From positions 186,001 through 250,000 of the forward strand of contig NZ_NOYI01000021.1 in assembly GCF_002258785.1 (NCBI RefSeq): a stretch of DNA of 64,000 nt. Reading direction: 5' to 3'. The notes beneath the pieces were generated by a model. It saw only the letters and a program-made list of their open reading frames with translations, searched no databases and was not told where the DNA came from. This document shows positions 34,151-45,149 of the stretch, in pieces. How positions within the stretch are numbered: position 1 is the stretch's first letter; every line of letters begins with the position of its first letter. Both the position numbers and the translations under genes were made by a program. This DNA comes from Rhodococcus sp. 06-235-1A (GTDB lineage: Bacteria; Actinomycetota; Actinomycetes; Mycobacteriales; Mycobacteriaceae).

Positions 34151-36016
34151 ATGCCGACTCCGACCTTCGACAACTCGTCCGCCCGCGGCTCCGAGCGCGC
34201 GGAACCGCAGCGCATCGAGCCACCGGATGAGCAGCCGGGCAGGGCGGACGATCCGTCTCCCACCTCACGCCTCGTGGTTGCACTCGTGCTCGCTGTCGTC
34301 GCTGCGGTTGCCGCGGTGGTGGCTCAGCTGATCGGCGTCGTGGTCAGCGTGGACGGTTCGCCCGTGGGAAGCGGTGCCGTGTCGGCCGCACTTCTCGCCG
34401 TCGCTCTTCCGGTCCTGGTTGCTGTCGTCGCGGTGGTGGGTGCCGCCACCAAGAGGATCGAATTCGCCGCGGGCCTCCTCGCGGGATACGGCGCGGTCGC
34501 ACTCGGAGTCGCAGTTGCGGACATCACCTTGCTGTCGGATCCGATCGACGCCAATCGGCTCGAGCTCTTCCGTCCCCTGAGCGCCGCGATGCTCGACGCC
34601 ACCGCCGGTGCCCACGTTCTGCTTGCCGGTCACGCTGCGTCGGTTCTGGCGGGTGTTGCGGGGTGGTCGGCCGTACATCGCGCCGGGCTCGGTGACGGGT
34701 ACGGCCATTCGGTGTATTCGGAACATGTGGGGCGCGCGGCGGCGGGGCGGGTCGGTCCGATGCTCGCGGCGTTGCTCGGCGGATTCGGTGTGCTGGCGGC
34801 CGTGGCCGCGTTCGCCTCGTTGTATCGCTCGGACGATCCGGTGGTGATCGTGACGGCCGTGGTGGAGTCGCCCGTGTTCGTCGCCGTCGGGTCCGGAGTG
34901 GTCGGTATCGCGGCGCTCGTGGTGGCCGCGTCGGCCCTGGCCTCACTGTCGCCGCAGGTGGCGTCGGGTGCATCCGTCGGAGCCGGGCTCTCGGTGCTGG
35001 GATTCGCCGGCGTCGGTCTGCTCGCCGGGCTCAGCACCGGCGCTCGGGTCGATGCCGGGCTCGGTGCCTATCTGGGCGCGGTGGCGGGTCTCGGACTGGT
35101 GATCTGCGGTGCGGTGCTCGCACCCGTTGCCGCGGTCCGCGACAGCCGGGCGCTGGAGAGGGCGCAGCAACGGGAGTCCGGTGCACGAGGCACCCGCGGC
35201 GTGGCCGCACCCGGGGCGACGAGGTGGCATGCCGCGGCCGGCTGCGCGGGCGTTCTCGCAGGTGTGTTGTCGGTGGTCGGATCGCTGTTGCCGATTCTCG
35301 AGACCGACTCGGGAACGGCCGTGCCGCAGATCCTGGCCACGCGGGTGGTGTTGGTCGCCGGGTTCGTGATGATCCTGGGCTCCGTCCCGCTGCTGTTCTC
35401 CGAGTTCGCCTCGGCCGCTCGCCCATTCGTGGCGATGTTCTGGCTCGGCGCGGTCTCGGCGTCGGCCGCGGTGTTGCAATCGGTGGTGCTCGCGGAGGAC
35501 GTGGAGGGGGTGAGCACCGGCGTCGGCGCTCTGGCGATCATCGCGGGCGTCGTCGCAGCGGCAGCCGCCGGACTGCTGGCACTGTTCGCCGGATCAGCCG
35601 AGCGCGACGACGTCGACACCTCCCAGGACGCAGCGACCGACGGCGTGGTGCTCGGCACCGGATTGCTCGGTGCCGTGCTCCTCGCGGTCGGCCTGGCTCT
35701 GCCGCTGTACCGGGGTAGCGATCTCACGGCCGCCACCGTCACCGAGTTTCCATGGGGCTGGGACACCTGGGGGCAGATGCTGCTCGCCGTCGGAGTCGTC
35801 GTTGCCGCCGTCGTCGCCGCGCGAGCTCGGGCCGCACGAGGCAGCGTTCTGCTCGCTGCCGCAGCGGTCTCCGGCGTCGTGCATCTCGCGTCCTGGCCAC
35901 TGACGTCCGCGCGCGCCACCGATCCCGAAATGGGACCTGGCGTGCTGCCGTTGGTCGCGGGAATCGTCGTTCTCGGTGTCGCTGCGGCACTTTCGGCCCG
36001 TCGTGCCGATCGGTGA
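34151..36016 (+). CDS. Large polytopic membrane protein, family not recognised
   Basis: 621 aa from ATG 34151; GTG 34142 is an equal in-frame alternative. A charged Pro-rich N-terminus (about 1-45) is followed by many hydrophobic segments, at least a dozen, rich in Ala, Val, Gly and Leu. Examples are LVVALVLAVVAAVAAVVAQL, a SLSPQVASGASVGAGLSVLG-type loop, and the final LPLVAGIVVLGVAAALSARR. One cytoplasmic basic loop (RDSRALERAQQRESGARGTR) divides it in two. I recognise no catalytic or transport signature. It lies between the M23 peptidase and sucC, where M. tuberculosis has no equivalent gene. Confidence 0.7.
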   Translation: MPTPTFDNSSARGSERAEPQRIEPPDEQPGRADDPSPTSRLVVALVLAVVAAVAAVVAQLIGVVVSVDGSPVGSGAVSAALLAVALPVLVAVVAVVGAATKRIEFAAGLLAGYGAVALGVAVADITLLSDPIDANRLELFRPLSAAMLDATAGAHVLLAGHAASVLAGVAGWSAVHRAGLGDGYGHSVYSEHVGRAAAGRVGPMLAALLGGFGVLAAVAAFASLYRSDDPVVIVTAVVESPVFVAVGSGVVGIAALVVAASALASLSPQVASGASVGAGLSVLGFAGVGLLAGLSTGARVDAGLGAYLGAVAGLGLVICGAVLAPVAAVRDSRALERAQQRESGARGTRGVAAPGATRWHAAAGCAGVLAGVLSVVGSLLPILETDSGTAVPQILATRVVLVAGFVMILGSVPLLFSEFASAARPFVAMFWLGAVSASAAVLQSVVLAEDVEGVSTGVGALAIIAGVVAAAAAGLLALFAGSAERDDVDTSQDAATDGVVLGTGLLGAVLLAVGLALPLYRGSDLTAATVTEFPWGWDTWGQMLLAVGVVVAAVVAARARAARGSVLLAAAAVSGVVHLASWPLTSARATDPEMGPGVLPLVAGIVVLGVAAALSARRADR

Positions 36017-36162
36017 CGGCCGTTTCACCGACCCGGAAGCGGTGAGATAGGCCACATAGCATGCATGCGCCCGATGCGCCGTCGGGGCACCTGGATAAAG
36101 TCCATGCTCAGACCCGCTCACACCCCTGGAGCGGGCGTCAACGTAGACGAGACGGTGAGCTG

Positions 36163-37326
36163 ATGGATCTCTTCGAATACCAGGCGAAGGAATTGTTCGC
36201 CAAGCATGGCGTACCCACCTCCGCCGGTCGTGTCACCGACACGGTCGCCGGAGCAACACAGATTGCCGAAGAAATCGGCAAGCCAGTAATGGTCAAGGCA
36301 CAGGTCAAGGTCGGCGGCCGCGGCAAGGCCGGCGGCGTCAAGTACTCCAAGGACGTCGCAGCAGCAACCGAGAACGCAGAAGCGATTCTCGGACTCGACA
36401 TCAAGGGCCATGTCGTCAAGAAGCTTCTCGTTGCAGAAGCGTCCGACATCGCCGAGGAGTACTACATCTCCTTCCTGCTCGATCGCACCAATCGCACCTA
36501 CCTCGCCATGTGTTCGGTCGAGGGTGGCGTCGAAATCGAGGTGACGGCGGAGGAGAACCCCGACGCACTCGCACGTATCCCGGTCGACGCCGTCAAGGGC
36601 GTCGATCTTGCTTTCGCTCGTGAAATCGCCGAAAAGGGCAAGCTTCCCGCCGAGGTGCTCGACGCCGCTGCGGTGACCATCCAGAAGCTGTGGGAGGTCT
36701 TCATCAACGAAGACGCTCTCCTGGTCGAGGTCAACCCGCTGGTTCGCACCCCGGACGATCAGATCCTCGCCCTCGACGGCAAGGTCACGCTCGACGCCAA
36801 CGCAGACTTCCGTCAGGCCGGCCACGCCGAGTTCGAGGACAAGGACGCAGCCGATCCCCTCGAGGCCAAGGCCAAGGAGAACGACCTCAACTACGTCAAG
36901 CTCGACGGACAGGTCGGCATCATCGGAAACGGTGCCGGACTGGTCATGTCGACCCTGGACGTCGTCGCTTACGCAGGCGAGGCACACGGCGGCGTCAAGC
37001 CCGCCAACTTCCTCGACATCGGCGGCGGAGCCTCGGCCGAGGTCATGGCCGCAGGCCTCGACGTCATCCTCGGTGACGAGCAGGTAAAGAGCGTGTTCGT
37101 CAACGTCTTCGGTGGCATCACCGCGTGTGACGCAGTCGCCAACGGCATCGTCGGCGCGCTGAAGAAGCTGGGCGACGACGCCAACAAGCCGCTGGTCGTC
37201 CGTCTCGACGGCAACAAGGTCGAAGAGGGCCGCAAGATTCTCGCCGACGCCGCGCACCCGCTGGTGACGCTCGCCGGAACCATGGACGAGGGCGCCGACA
37301 AGGCCGCCGAGCTGGCAGCGAAGTAG
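36163..37326 (+). CDS. sucC: Succinyl-CoA synthetase (ADP-forming) beta subunit
   Basis: 387 aa, ATG 36163; the longer reading from 36061 is unsupported. Beta subunit of the TCA-cycle enzyme that makes succinate, CoA and ATP from succinyl-CoA. ATP-grasp domain begins [36 protein letters not shown] and [11 protein letters not shown] are nucleotide/metal segments. The C-terminal CoA-ligase domain has [13 protein letters not shown] and [14 protein letters not shown]. Eight bp upstream of sucD, with which it forms an alpha2beta2 enzyme. Syntenic with Rv0951. Confidence 0.98.
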   Translation: MDLFEYQAKELFAKHGVPTSAGRVTDTVAGATQIAEEIGKPVMVKAQVKVGGRGKAGGVKYSKDVAAATENAEAILGLDIKGHVVKKLLVAEASDIAEEYYISFLLDRTNRTYLAMCSVEGGVEIEVTAEENPDALARIPVDAVKGVDLAFAREIAEKGKLPAEVLDAAAVTIQKLWEVFINEDALLVEVNPLVRTPDDQILALDGKVTLDANADFRQAGHAEFEDKDAADPLEAKAKENDLNYVKLDGQVGIIGNGAGLVMSTLDVVAYAGEAHGGVKPANFLDIGGGASAEVMAAGLDVILGDEQVKSVFVNVFGGITACDAVANGIVGALKKLGDDANKPLVVRLDGNKVEEGRKILADAAHPLVTLAGTMDEGADKAAELAAK

Positions 37327-37334
37327 AGGAAACA

Positions 37335-38246
<912 letters not shown>

Positions 38247-38261
38247 GTTTCACATCGTAAG

Positions 38262-38294
38262 AAGCCCGCCACCGAGTCCGGTGGCGGGCTTTTT
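38262..38294 (+). terminator. Strong Rho-independent terminator after sucCD
   Basis: Perfect stem AAGCCCGCCACC / GGTGGCGGGCTT with a 6-nt loop, followed by a run of five T residues at 38290-38294. It begins 15 bp after the sucD stop. Confidence 0.95.
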
Positions 38295-38384
38295 CGTGTG
38301 CGCCTCGGCTCGCGTGGATGGACCACTGCATACGTCTGGGCGGTGCAATGTCACATTCACGCGTACGGGACTAGATTGACCTCC

Positions 38385-38719
38385 GTGCACAGGATCTTCA
38401 CCACCGCGTTCAGCTCGGTCTATCCGCACTACGTCACCAAGGCCGAACGCAAGGGCCGGACCAAAGCCGAAGTCGACGAGATCATTCAATGGCTCACCGG
38501 TTTCGACCAATCGGCCCTCGACCGTTATCTCCAGGCCGAAACGACGTTCGACGAGTTCTTCGCGGCAGCGAACCTCAATCCGAACGCAACGCTGATCACC
38601 GGAGTCGTCTGCGGAATCCGCGTCGAGAGTGTCGAGGACCCTCTCATGAAGAAGATCCGATTGTTGGACAAGCTGATCGACGAACTCGCCAAGGGCAAGA
38701 AGATGGACAAGATTATGCG

Positions 38720-38726
<7 letters not shown>
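38385..38726 (+). CDS. DUF2200 family protein
   Basis: 113 aa from GTG 38385 ([20 protein letters not shown]). Conserved family stretches [38 protein letters not shown] and [23 protein letters not shown]2200 proteins are small, probably cytoplasmic and of unknown function, widespread in actinobacteria and proteobacteria. Its last 7 bp overlap the 3' end of the convergent WxL-like surface gene. Confidence 0.88.
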
Positions 38727-39568
<842 letters not shown>

Positions 39569-39569
39569 C

Positions 39570-40580
39570 TCAGCTGACCTTTCGTCGCCGCATCGCCACG
39601 GCGACCGCTGCCACTACAGCGATGACGATCAGGGCGGCGATCGCCCAAATCCAGACAGGGATGCCGGAATCGGACGACGTGTCTTCCGCGGTGACCGAGC
39701 CCTCGTCCGGGAACGTCACGTCGACGTTCGACGTCTTGCTCACCAGTCCGCTGGTGATGGTGAGTGCTGCCTGCCACGGGCCCGCCGGGAGCGCAGGGTC
39801 GAGCGTGAAGGTAACGCTTCCCGATTGCCCTGGCGCAATAGATCCGCCCGAACCCTTGACCGGTGCAGTCGAAATCCCGCCCGGACCGCCCGAAAGCTCC
39901 ACGGTTCCGCTCGGGTCGAGGGCGCGCCCACCGGTGTTGGAGACGGTGGCAACGATCTCGGGCGCACCCGAGTCGTTGCGTGACGCCGCGACATCGCCGA
40001 TCTCCAGATCGGCGGCCGGTCCGTTTCCGCCTCCGACCGACAGATACGTGCGAATACCGACGCGGCTGACGTTTTGAATTCCGGTTCCGGTTGGGGCACC
40101 CGCAGTTTGCGCCCATACGACGGCATACTGCTCGCCCTCGGGTGCGTCGGGTGGAACCGCGATCGTCACGACCGCCTCGGCCGCCGAGTTCGGGGCCAGC
40201 GTGAGGTCTGTCGGCGTCACCGACATCCACGTCGTGAGCTCGTTGACGGCGCGGTCGTCACCTACCTCGAAGCCGGAGTCGTCGGCTCCGATCGATGCAG
40301 CAGCGGGGTACAGGGTGACAGGCTGCTGTTGATCGGTACTGTTGCTGACCTCGATGCGCCTGGTGATGGTGGTGCCGGGCGGCAGGTTGTCGATGATGTA
40401 GGCCAGCGCCCGCGGATCGTCCTGTAGCGATACGGGCGCTTCGAGCAGGCGAATACCCACACTGCCCACCGGTGCCGATTCGGTTGGTTGTTGAGCGGCA
40501 GCCGGAGCCTGCGCGACGAACGCCGAAGCGAACATCAGCACGGTCAGGACTCCGGCCGCCAATCCCCGATGAAGTGACAT
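39570..40580 (-). CDS. DUF916-like membrane-anchored surface protein (WxL partner)
   Basis: 336 aa from ATG 40580. Signal peptide about 1-29, then a beta-rich domain like DUF916, the WxL-protein peptidoglycan-binding domain (GIRLLEAPVSLQDDPRALAY, ITRRIEVSNSTDQQQPVTLY, VTPTDLTLAPNSAAEAVVTI, PEGEQYAVVWAQ). A second Ig-like domain follows (VSNTGGRALDPSGTVELSGG). There is a C-terminal membrane helix (about 303-326) and a short basic tail RRRKVS. It sits between two WxL-like genes with gaps of 7 and 1 bp, the same partnership as in Firmicutes WxL clusters. Confidence 0.75.
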   Translation of the reverse strand: MSLHRGLAAGVLTVLMFASAFVAQAPAAAQQPTESAPVGSVGIRLLEAPVSLQDDPRALAYIIDNLPPGTTITRRIEVSNSTDQQQPVTLYPAAASIGADDSGFEVGDDRAVNELTTWMSVTPTDLTLAPNSAAEAVVTIAVPPDAPEGEQYAVVWAQTAGAPTGTGIQNVSRVGIRTYLSVGGGNGPAADLEIGDVAASRNDSGAPEIVATVSNTGGRALDPSGTVELSGGPGGISTAPVKGSGGSIAPGQSGSVTFTLDPALPAGPWQAALTITSGLVSKTSNVDVTFPDEGSVTAEDTSSDSGIPVWIWAIAALIVIAVVAAVAVAMRRRKVS

Positions 40581-40587
40581 GTACAGA

Positions 40588-41106
40588 TCAGGCCACCGAA
40601 TGCGTGACAACGCCCGTGTACGTACCTGCCACGACGTCGCTGGGCAGTGCGACGGAGACGGTGCCGGTCCAGGTGGCGGTGTTCGCTCCGATGACCGCTG
40701 TCGCGACCACGACAGGCTTGGTGGAGTCGATGGTCTGAGGAACCAGTACTCCGGCCACCGTCGAGACGCCCGTGCGCGCAGGCAGGAGCGGTGCCGAGTA
40801 GGTGACTGCGGTCGCAGGGATGGACGCGGGGTCCGGCGCGGGCTTGTCGAACGCGGTGCTGATCGCCGACGCAGTCCAGCCATTGATTCCGAGTCGCTGG
40901 TCGGACACCACGACAGGGGTGATGCCTCCGCTCGCGGTGTTGCCGGTGACGGTCAGCGCCTGGGATGTCGGTGCTGTGATGGTGAGTGCACCGCCCGCGA
41001 CGGTGAAGGTCACGTTGGTGGGGACGGCGTTGGAGACGGCGGGCGAGATCACGGCAGCAGCGAGAGCACCGGCGACGACGGCGGTGGTGAAGATTGTCTT
41101 GCGCAT
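40588..41106 (-). CDS. Small secreted WxL-like protein
   Basis: 172 aa from ATG 41106 (MRKTIFTTAVVAGALAAAVI), with AAGGA upstream; a longer reading is rejected because it has no signal peptide at its N-terminus. Signal peptide about 1-27 (SNA-VP cleavage), then one WxL-like domain: VVVSDQRLGINGWTASAIST (first Trp motif) and TATWTGTVSVALPSDVVAGT followed by YTGVVTHSVA (second). No membrane anchor, so it is either secreted or wall-bound through the DUF916-like protein. Probably first gene of the three-gene operon. Confidence 0.72.
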   Translation of the reverse strand: MRKTIFTTAVVAGALAAAVISPAVSNAVPTNVTFTVAGGALTITAPTSQALTVTGNTASGGITPVVVSDQRLGINGWTASAISTAFDKPAPDPASIPATAVTYSAPLLPARTGVSTVAGVLVPQTIDSTKPVVVATAVIGANTATWTGTVSVALPSDVVAGTYTGVVTHSVA

Positions 41107-41408
41107 GGGGGACGTCCTTGGGGAGGGCGAGCGTTCGGACCCGCCGGTTTGTGGTTTGCACAACATTAATCGCCGCTGGTCGTGACGCGTTACAAATTTG
41201 AACTAACTGTCACAAGGAATTTTTCGGCACCGAATAACGGGCCGAACGACGGTCTTGTTCGAGTGTCTCGATTCCAGCTTTGTCGGCTCGGAAGCCTGCG
41301 ATATCCATCCTGAGATGGCCAGTAGGCTGAGAAAACGGGCAACTCTTCTCAGAATCACGCTGAGTCGAAGTGTGTTCATCGGCTCGGAGCAGTACTTCAC
41401 TGTGGTTC
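41107..41408. promoter_or_regulatory. Divergent intergenic region, WxL cluster / SfnB-like gene
   Basis: About 300 bp without a supportable gene, AT-richer around 41160-41225 (ACAAATTTGAACTAACTGTC). It must hold promoters for the WxL-like operon and the flavin monooxygenase pair. GTGAC and GTCAC bracket the AT-rich stretch at about 41181-41214, but the repeat is too short to call an operator. Confidence 0.35.
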
Positions 41409-42632
41409 ATGACAACCACAGAAAACCGTGCTCTCGCCAAGGACTGGCCCGACGCCCCCACCACCGCCGCCGGTTGGATCGCCCGCGCAGGTGAGGTGGC
41501 ACAACTTCTCGCGGTCGACGCCGTCGCTCGCGACAAGGGACGTGAGGCTCCCACCGCCGAGGTTCAGTTGCTCAAGGATGCCGGACTCGTCACGCTGCTC
41601 GGCCCAGTCGAACATGGCGGCGCAGGCCAGGACTGGCCGACGGCCTATCAGGTCATCCGCACCGTCGCAGCAGCCGACGGTTCCATCGGACAGCTTCTCG
41701 GCTATCACCTCCTCTGGTTCTGGGCCGCGCGCCTGGTCGGTACTCCCGAGCAGATCGAGGCCGTCGAGGCCGACGCCACGAAGAACAAGTGGTTCTTCGG
41801 CGGAGCAGTCAACCCCCGCGACAACGACGTTGCGGTCACCGACGAGGGTGACACCATCGTGTTCGACGGTTCCAAGACATTCTCCACCGGCAGCCGCGTC
41901 TCGGACGTCACCGTGCTCGAGGGTGCGCTCGCGGGCAGCACCGATCACGTGTTCGCGATCGTTCCGTCGAACATCGAGGGCTTGACCTTCCACGACGACT
42001 GGGACAACATCGGCCAGCGTCAGACAGAGAGCGGCAGCGTCACCATCGACAAGGTTCGTGTCGATTGGGCCAGCGCAGCAGGCTTCGTGGACAAGGCCTT
42101 TCAGCCGCGGGTCTACAACACCCTCAACGTCCCGACAATTCAACTGGTGTTCGTCAACTTCTACCTCGGTATCGCGAGGGGTGCTCTCGAGGAGGCTGCG
42201 TCGTACACCAAGGACAAGACGCGTGCGTGGCTGCACAGCACCGTGGACAAGGCGGTCGACGAGCCGTACATCATCGACATCTACGGCGACCTGACCGCGA
42301 AGCTGTGGGCCGTCGAGGCCCTCGCCGATGCCGTGGCGTTGGAAGGTCAAAAGATTCACGACAACGCCTGGAACGTCACCGCCGAGGAGCGCGGTGATCA
42401 CGAGGTTCGGGTTGCCGCGGTCAAGGCTCGCGCCACCGAGGTCTCGCTGGAGATCACGTCGACGGTGTTCGAGGCGCTCGGTGCCCGTGCTACGGCCAGC
42501 AAGTACGGCTTCGACCGATTCTGGCGCAACGTGCGTACGCACACCCTGCACGATCCGGTCGCGTACAAGCGGCGCGAGGTCGGGCGTTGGGTTCTCACGG
42601 GCGAGCTGCCCGAGCCGACCTGGTATTCGTAG
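41409..42632 (+). CDS. SfnB/DszC-type acyl-CoA-dehydrogenase-fold monooxygenase
   Basis: 407 aa from ATG 41409. Acyl-CoA-dehydrogenase-fold flavoprotein of the SfnB/DszC/SoxC branch, which uses reduced FMN and oxygen on organosulfur or amine compounds rather than dehydrogenating acyl-CoA. Landmarks: LLGPVEHGGAGQDWPTAYQV, WFFGGAVNPRDND, FDGSKTFSTGSRVSD and C-terminal RFWRNVRTHTLHDPVAYKRR, the HDP motif typical of this branch. It is 23 bp upstream of sfnG, which strongly suggests a sulfone/sulfonate utilisation pair induced by sulfate limitation. The flavin reductase is not in the window. Confidence 0.85.
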   Translation: MTTTENRALAKDWPDAPTTAAGWIARAGEVAQLLAVDAVARDKGREAPTAEVQLLKDAGLVTLLGPVEHGGAGQDWPTAYQVIRTVAAADGSIGQLLGYHLLWFWAARLVGTPEQIEAVEADATKNKWFFGGAVNPRDNDVAVTDEGDTIVFDGSKTFSTGSRVSDVTVLEGALAGSTDHVFAIVPSNIEGLTFHDDWDNIGQRQTESGSVTIDKVRVDWASAAGFVDKAFQPRVYNTLNVPTIQLVFVNFYLGIARGALEEAASYTKDKTRAWLHSTVDKAVDEPYIIDIYGDLTAKLWAVEALADAVALEGQKIHDNAWNVTAEERGDHEVRVAAVKARATEVSLEITSTVFEALGARATASKYGFDRFWRNVRTHTLHDPVAYKRREVGRWVLTGELPEPTWYS

Positions 42633-42655
42633 AGCGCACTGGTAGGAGGAAAAAG

Positions 42656-43780
42656 ATGAGCACCGAAAAGATCGCCGACGCAATCAAGTTCGCGTATTGG
42701 GTACCCAACGTCTCGGGTGGTCTGGTCACCAGCACCATCGAGCAGCGGACCAGCTGGGATTACGAGTACAACAAGAAATTGGCGCAGACGGCCGAGAACA
42801 ACGGCTTCGAGTACGCGCTCAGTCAAGTTCGGTACGAAGCGAGTTACGGGGCGGAGTTTCAGCACGAATCCACCAGCTTTTCGCTCGCGCTCCTGCTGGC
42901 GACGGAACGGCTGAAAGTCATTGCGGCCGTGCACCCCGGACTGTGGCAGCCGGCGGTACTGGCGAAACTCGGCGCGACCGCGGATCACCTGTCCAACGGC
43001 CGCTTCGCGGTGAACGTCGTCAGTGGCTGGTTCAAGGACGAATTCACCCATCTCGGTGAGCCGTGGCTCGAGCACGACGAAAGATACCGTCGCAGTGCAG
43101 AATTCCTTCAGGTGCTCCGCAAGATCTGGACCGAGGACGACGTCGATTTCCGGGGCGACTTCTATCGGATCCATGACTTCACCCTCAAGCCGAAGCCGCT
43201 CAACACTCCCGACCGACCCAACCCGGAATTGTTCCAGGGCGGCAATTCTTCTGCAGCACAGGAGAATGCCGGACGGTACTCGGACTGGTACTTCAGCAAC
43301 GGCAAGGATTTCGACGGCGTCACCGAGCAGCTCGACAACCTCCGTCGCGTCGCGCGTGATCACCGACGCGAGGTGAAGTTCGGACTCAACGGCTTCATCA
43401 TCGCCCGAGACAGTGAGAAAGAAGCCCGAGACACTCTGCGGGAGATCATCGAGAAGGCGAACAAACCCGCCGTCGAGGGTTTCAAAGGAGCGGTGCAACA
43501 AGCAGGCAGTTCGACGGGCGACAAGAAGGGAATGTGGGCCGACTCGACGTTCGAGGACCTCGTTCAGTACAACGACGGCTTCAAGACGCAGCTGATCGGC
43601 ACCCCGGAGCAGGTGGCCGAGCGCATCGTCGCCTACCGTCGCCGCGGCGTCGACCTGATTCTCGGTGGCTTCCTGCACTTCCAGGAGGAGATCGAGTACT
43701 TCGGTGCCAGGGTGCTGCCGCTGGTCCGGGAGCTAGAGGCAGCCGAAGCGAACGACCAGGAGCTGGTCGCGGCCCGTTGA
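42656..43780 (+). CDS. sfnG: Dimethyl sulfone monooxygenase SfnG (FMNH2-dependent, luciferase-like)
   Basis: 374 aa luciferase-like TIM-barrel monooxygenase, closely matching Pseudomonas SfnG, which converts dimethyl sulfone to methanesulfinate. Shared stretches: KFAYWVPNVSGGLVTSTIEQ, AEFQHESTSFSLALL, TERLKVIAAVHPGLWQPAVL, NVVSGWFKDEF, EHDERYRRS, SFEDLVQYNDGFKT-like FEDLVQYNDGFKTQLIGTPE and GGFLHFQEEIEYFG. Very strong ribosome site AGGAGG at 42644-42649. Followed by a hairpin terminator. Released sulfinate/sulfite would feed cysteine synthesis. Confidence 0.93.
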   Translation: MSTEKIADAIKFAYWVPNVSGGLVTSTIEQRTSWDYEYNKKLAQTAENNGFEYALSQVRYEASYGAEFQHESTSFSLALLLATERLKVIAAVHPGLWQPAVLAKLGATADHLSNGRFAVNVVSGWFKDEFTHLGEPWLEHDERYRRSAEFLQVLRKIWTEDDVDFRGDFYRIHDFTLKPKPLNTPDRPNPELFQGGNSSAAQENAGRYSDWYFSNGKDFDGVTEQLDNLRRVARDHRREVKFGLNGFIIARDSEKEARDTLREIIEKANKPAVEGFKGAVQQAGSSTGDKKGMWADSTFEDLVQYNDGFKTQLIGTPEQVAERIVAYRRRGVDLILGGFLHFQEEIEYFGARVLPLVRELEAAEANDQELVAAR

Positions 43781-43792
43781 CCTGGAGTACCG

Positions 43793-43843
43793 AGATCGGT
43801 CGGGTCCGTGCAGTAGCGTGGGATGAGAGGACCCGACCGACCT
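43793..43843 (+). terminator. Hairpin after sfnG
   Basis: Arms AGATCGGTCGGGTCC and GGACCCGACCGACCT pair at 14 of 15 positions, with a 21-nt loop. It lies 12 bp after the sfnG stop and 32 bp before the DUF5336 gene. Confidence 0.7.
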
Positions 43844-43875
43844 GGGGTACGTAACTATCAGGATGAGGAGACGCG

Positions 43876-45078
43876 ATGACCTACTCGCCCGGCGGCCCTG
43901 AAACAGGGGGCGCCAACTCTGGTGGATACGGCGGAGGTGGACCGTCGTACGGTCCCTCGTCCTCACCGAATCAGCCATCCTCACCGAATCAGCCCCAGCC
44001 GCCCGCGCAGGGACACGGGCAGCCGGCTCAGGGACCGCCGTTCCACCAGCCGTCGGTGTCCAATCCCTTCGGTCCACCGGTGCCCGGGACGTCGGCGCCC
44101 GGAGCTCCTGGGACGTCAGCGCCCGGATCCGCTGCACCCGAACGTAAGTCACCCGGCTCGGGGCCGGCGAATCTGCCGAGGATTCTCACGTTGGTGGTTC
44201 TGGGCCTCGGCATCGTCAATTTTCTGCTCGGGTTGCTCGACCTCGTCACCGCCGAAGTCAGCTCGGCACAGGAACTGCCGAGCAGCATCCAGACGTCGTT
44301 CAGCACCACGTTCTTCGCATCCGGCGGCAGCGCCGTCTCCGTAGCACTGCTGCTCGCCGCGGGCCTCATCGCCGGCGCTTCGCTCGTGCAGAAAGACGCG
44401 AAGAACCAGGCCGTGGTGGCCGCCCTGTCCATCACCGGTTTCCTGGTGCTCGTCTTCCAGTCGTTCAGTCTGCCGAGCGCCGAGGGCAACGAGTTCGCCA
44501 GCACCACCAGCTCGCTCGGAATCGGTGCGATCCTGGTGCTCGTCCTGGGCTTCGTCCAGGCCGCGGCAGCCGTGGTCGCGTTGTTGTTCGACGCGGGCAT
44601 CGTCAAGGCACCTGCTCCCCGGCCCACGAGCTTCGGCAGTCAGAACCAGCAGCCCGGCTACGGCCAGCAGAACCCGTACAACGCACCGACCACATCGTTC
44701 GGTGGCCCGTCGCAGCCCCAGAACTACGGCAATCCGCCGTCGTACGGACAGGGCGCTCCGTCGAACTTCGGTCAGGCTCCGAGTGGACAGGCGTCGGGTC
44801 AGCATTCCTACAGCCCGGGCGGGCAGCCGCCTTACGGTGGGCAATCTGCGCCCAACACCTCGCCGCAGGGCGGTTACTCGCCGCCCCCGTACACCGGTCC
44901 GAGCACCCCGGCCTCCGGGCAGGCGTATCCACCGAATCAGTACCAGTACGGTCAGCCGTCGGGTTACGGGCAGCAGCCGGAGGACCCCGCTTCGGGCGAC
45001 CAGTCGACGCCGTACGGCGCGCCCACGCAGTCGTTCGGTGCCACTCCTCCCGTTGAAGACGACAAGAAGCGCGACTGA
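43876..45078 (+). CDS. DUF5336 membrane protein (34-kDa antigen family)
   Basis: 400 aa. The Gly/Pro/Gln/Ser-rich N-terminus (about 1-95) and C-terminus (about 255-400, many [12 protein letters not shown] repeats) flank a core of four membrane segments at about 103-125, 153-172, 181-200 and 215-240. This tripartite layout is the mycobacterial 34-kDa antigenic protein family; in M. tuberculosis the homologue Rv0954 sits beside perM, as here, and has been linked to cell division/septal proteins. Function is structural or regulatory at the envelope by inference. Confidence 0.88.
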   Translation: MTYSPGGPETGGANSGGYGGGGPSYGPSSSPNQPSSPNQPQPPAQGHGQPAQGPPFHQPSVSNPFGPPVPGTSAPGAPGTSAPGSAAPERKSPGSGPANLPRILTLVVLGLGIVNFLLGLLDLVTAEVSSAQELPSSIQTSFSTTFFASGGSAVSVALLLAAGLIAGASLVQKDAKNQAVVAALSITGFLVLVFQSFSLPSAEGNEFASTTSSLGIGAILVLVLGFVQAAAAVVALLFDAGIVKAPAPRPTSFGSQNQQPGYGQQNPYNAPTTSFGGPSQPQNYGNPPSYGQGAPSNFGQAPSGQASGQHSYSPGGQPPYGGQSAPNTSPQGGYSPPPYTGPSTPASGQAYPPNQYQYGQPSGYGQQPEDPASGDQSTPYGAPTQSFGATPPVEDDKKRD

Positions 45079-45149
45079 TTCAGGCATCACAATCGGCTTC
45101 GCGGCGCGCCTGACCGGCGTGCCGCGAAGTTGATGCGACTCTCGTTGCA

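Noticed and set aside
43876..45078. Gly/Pro/Gln-rich repeats as a PE/PPE-type surface protein
   Set aside because: No PE or PPE motif; the four-helix core and synteny fit the DUF5336 34-kDa antigen family.
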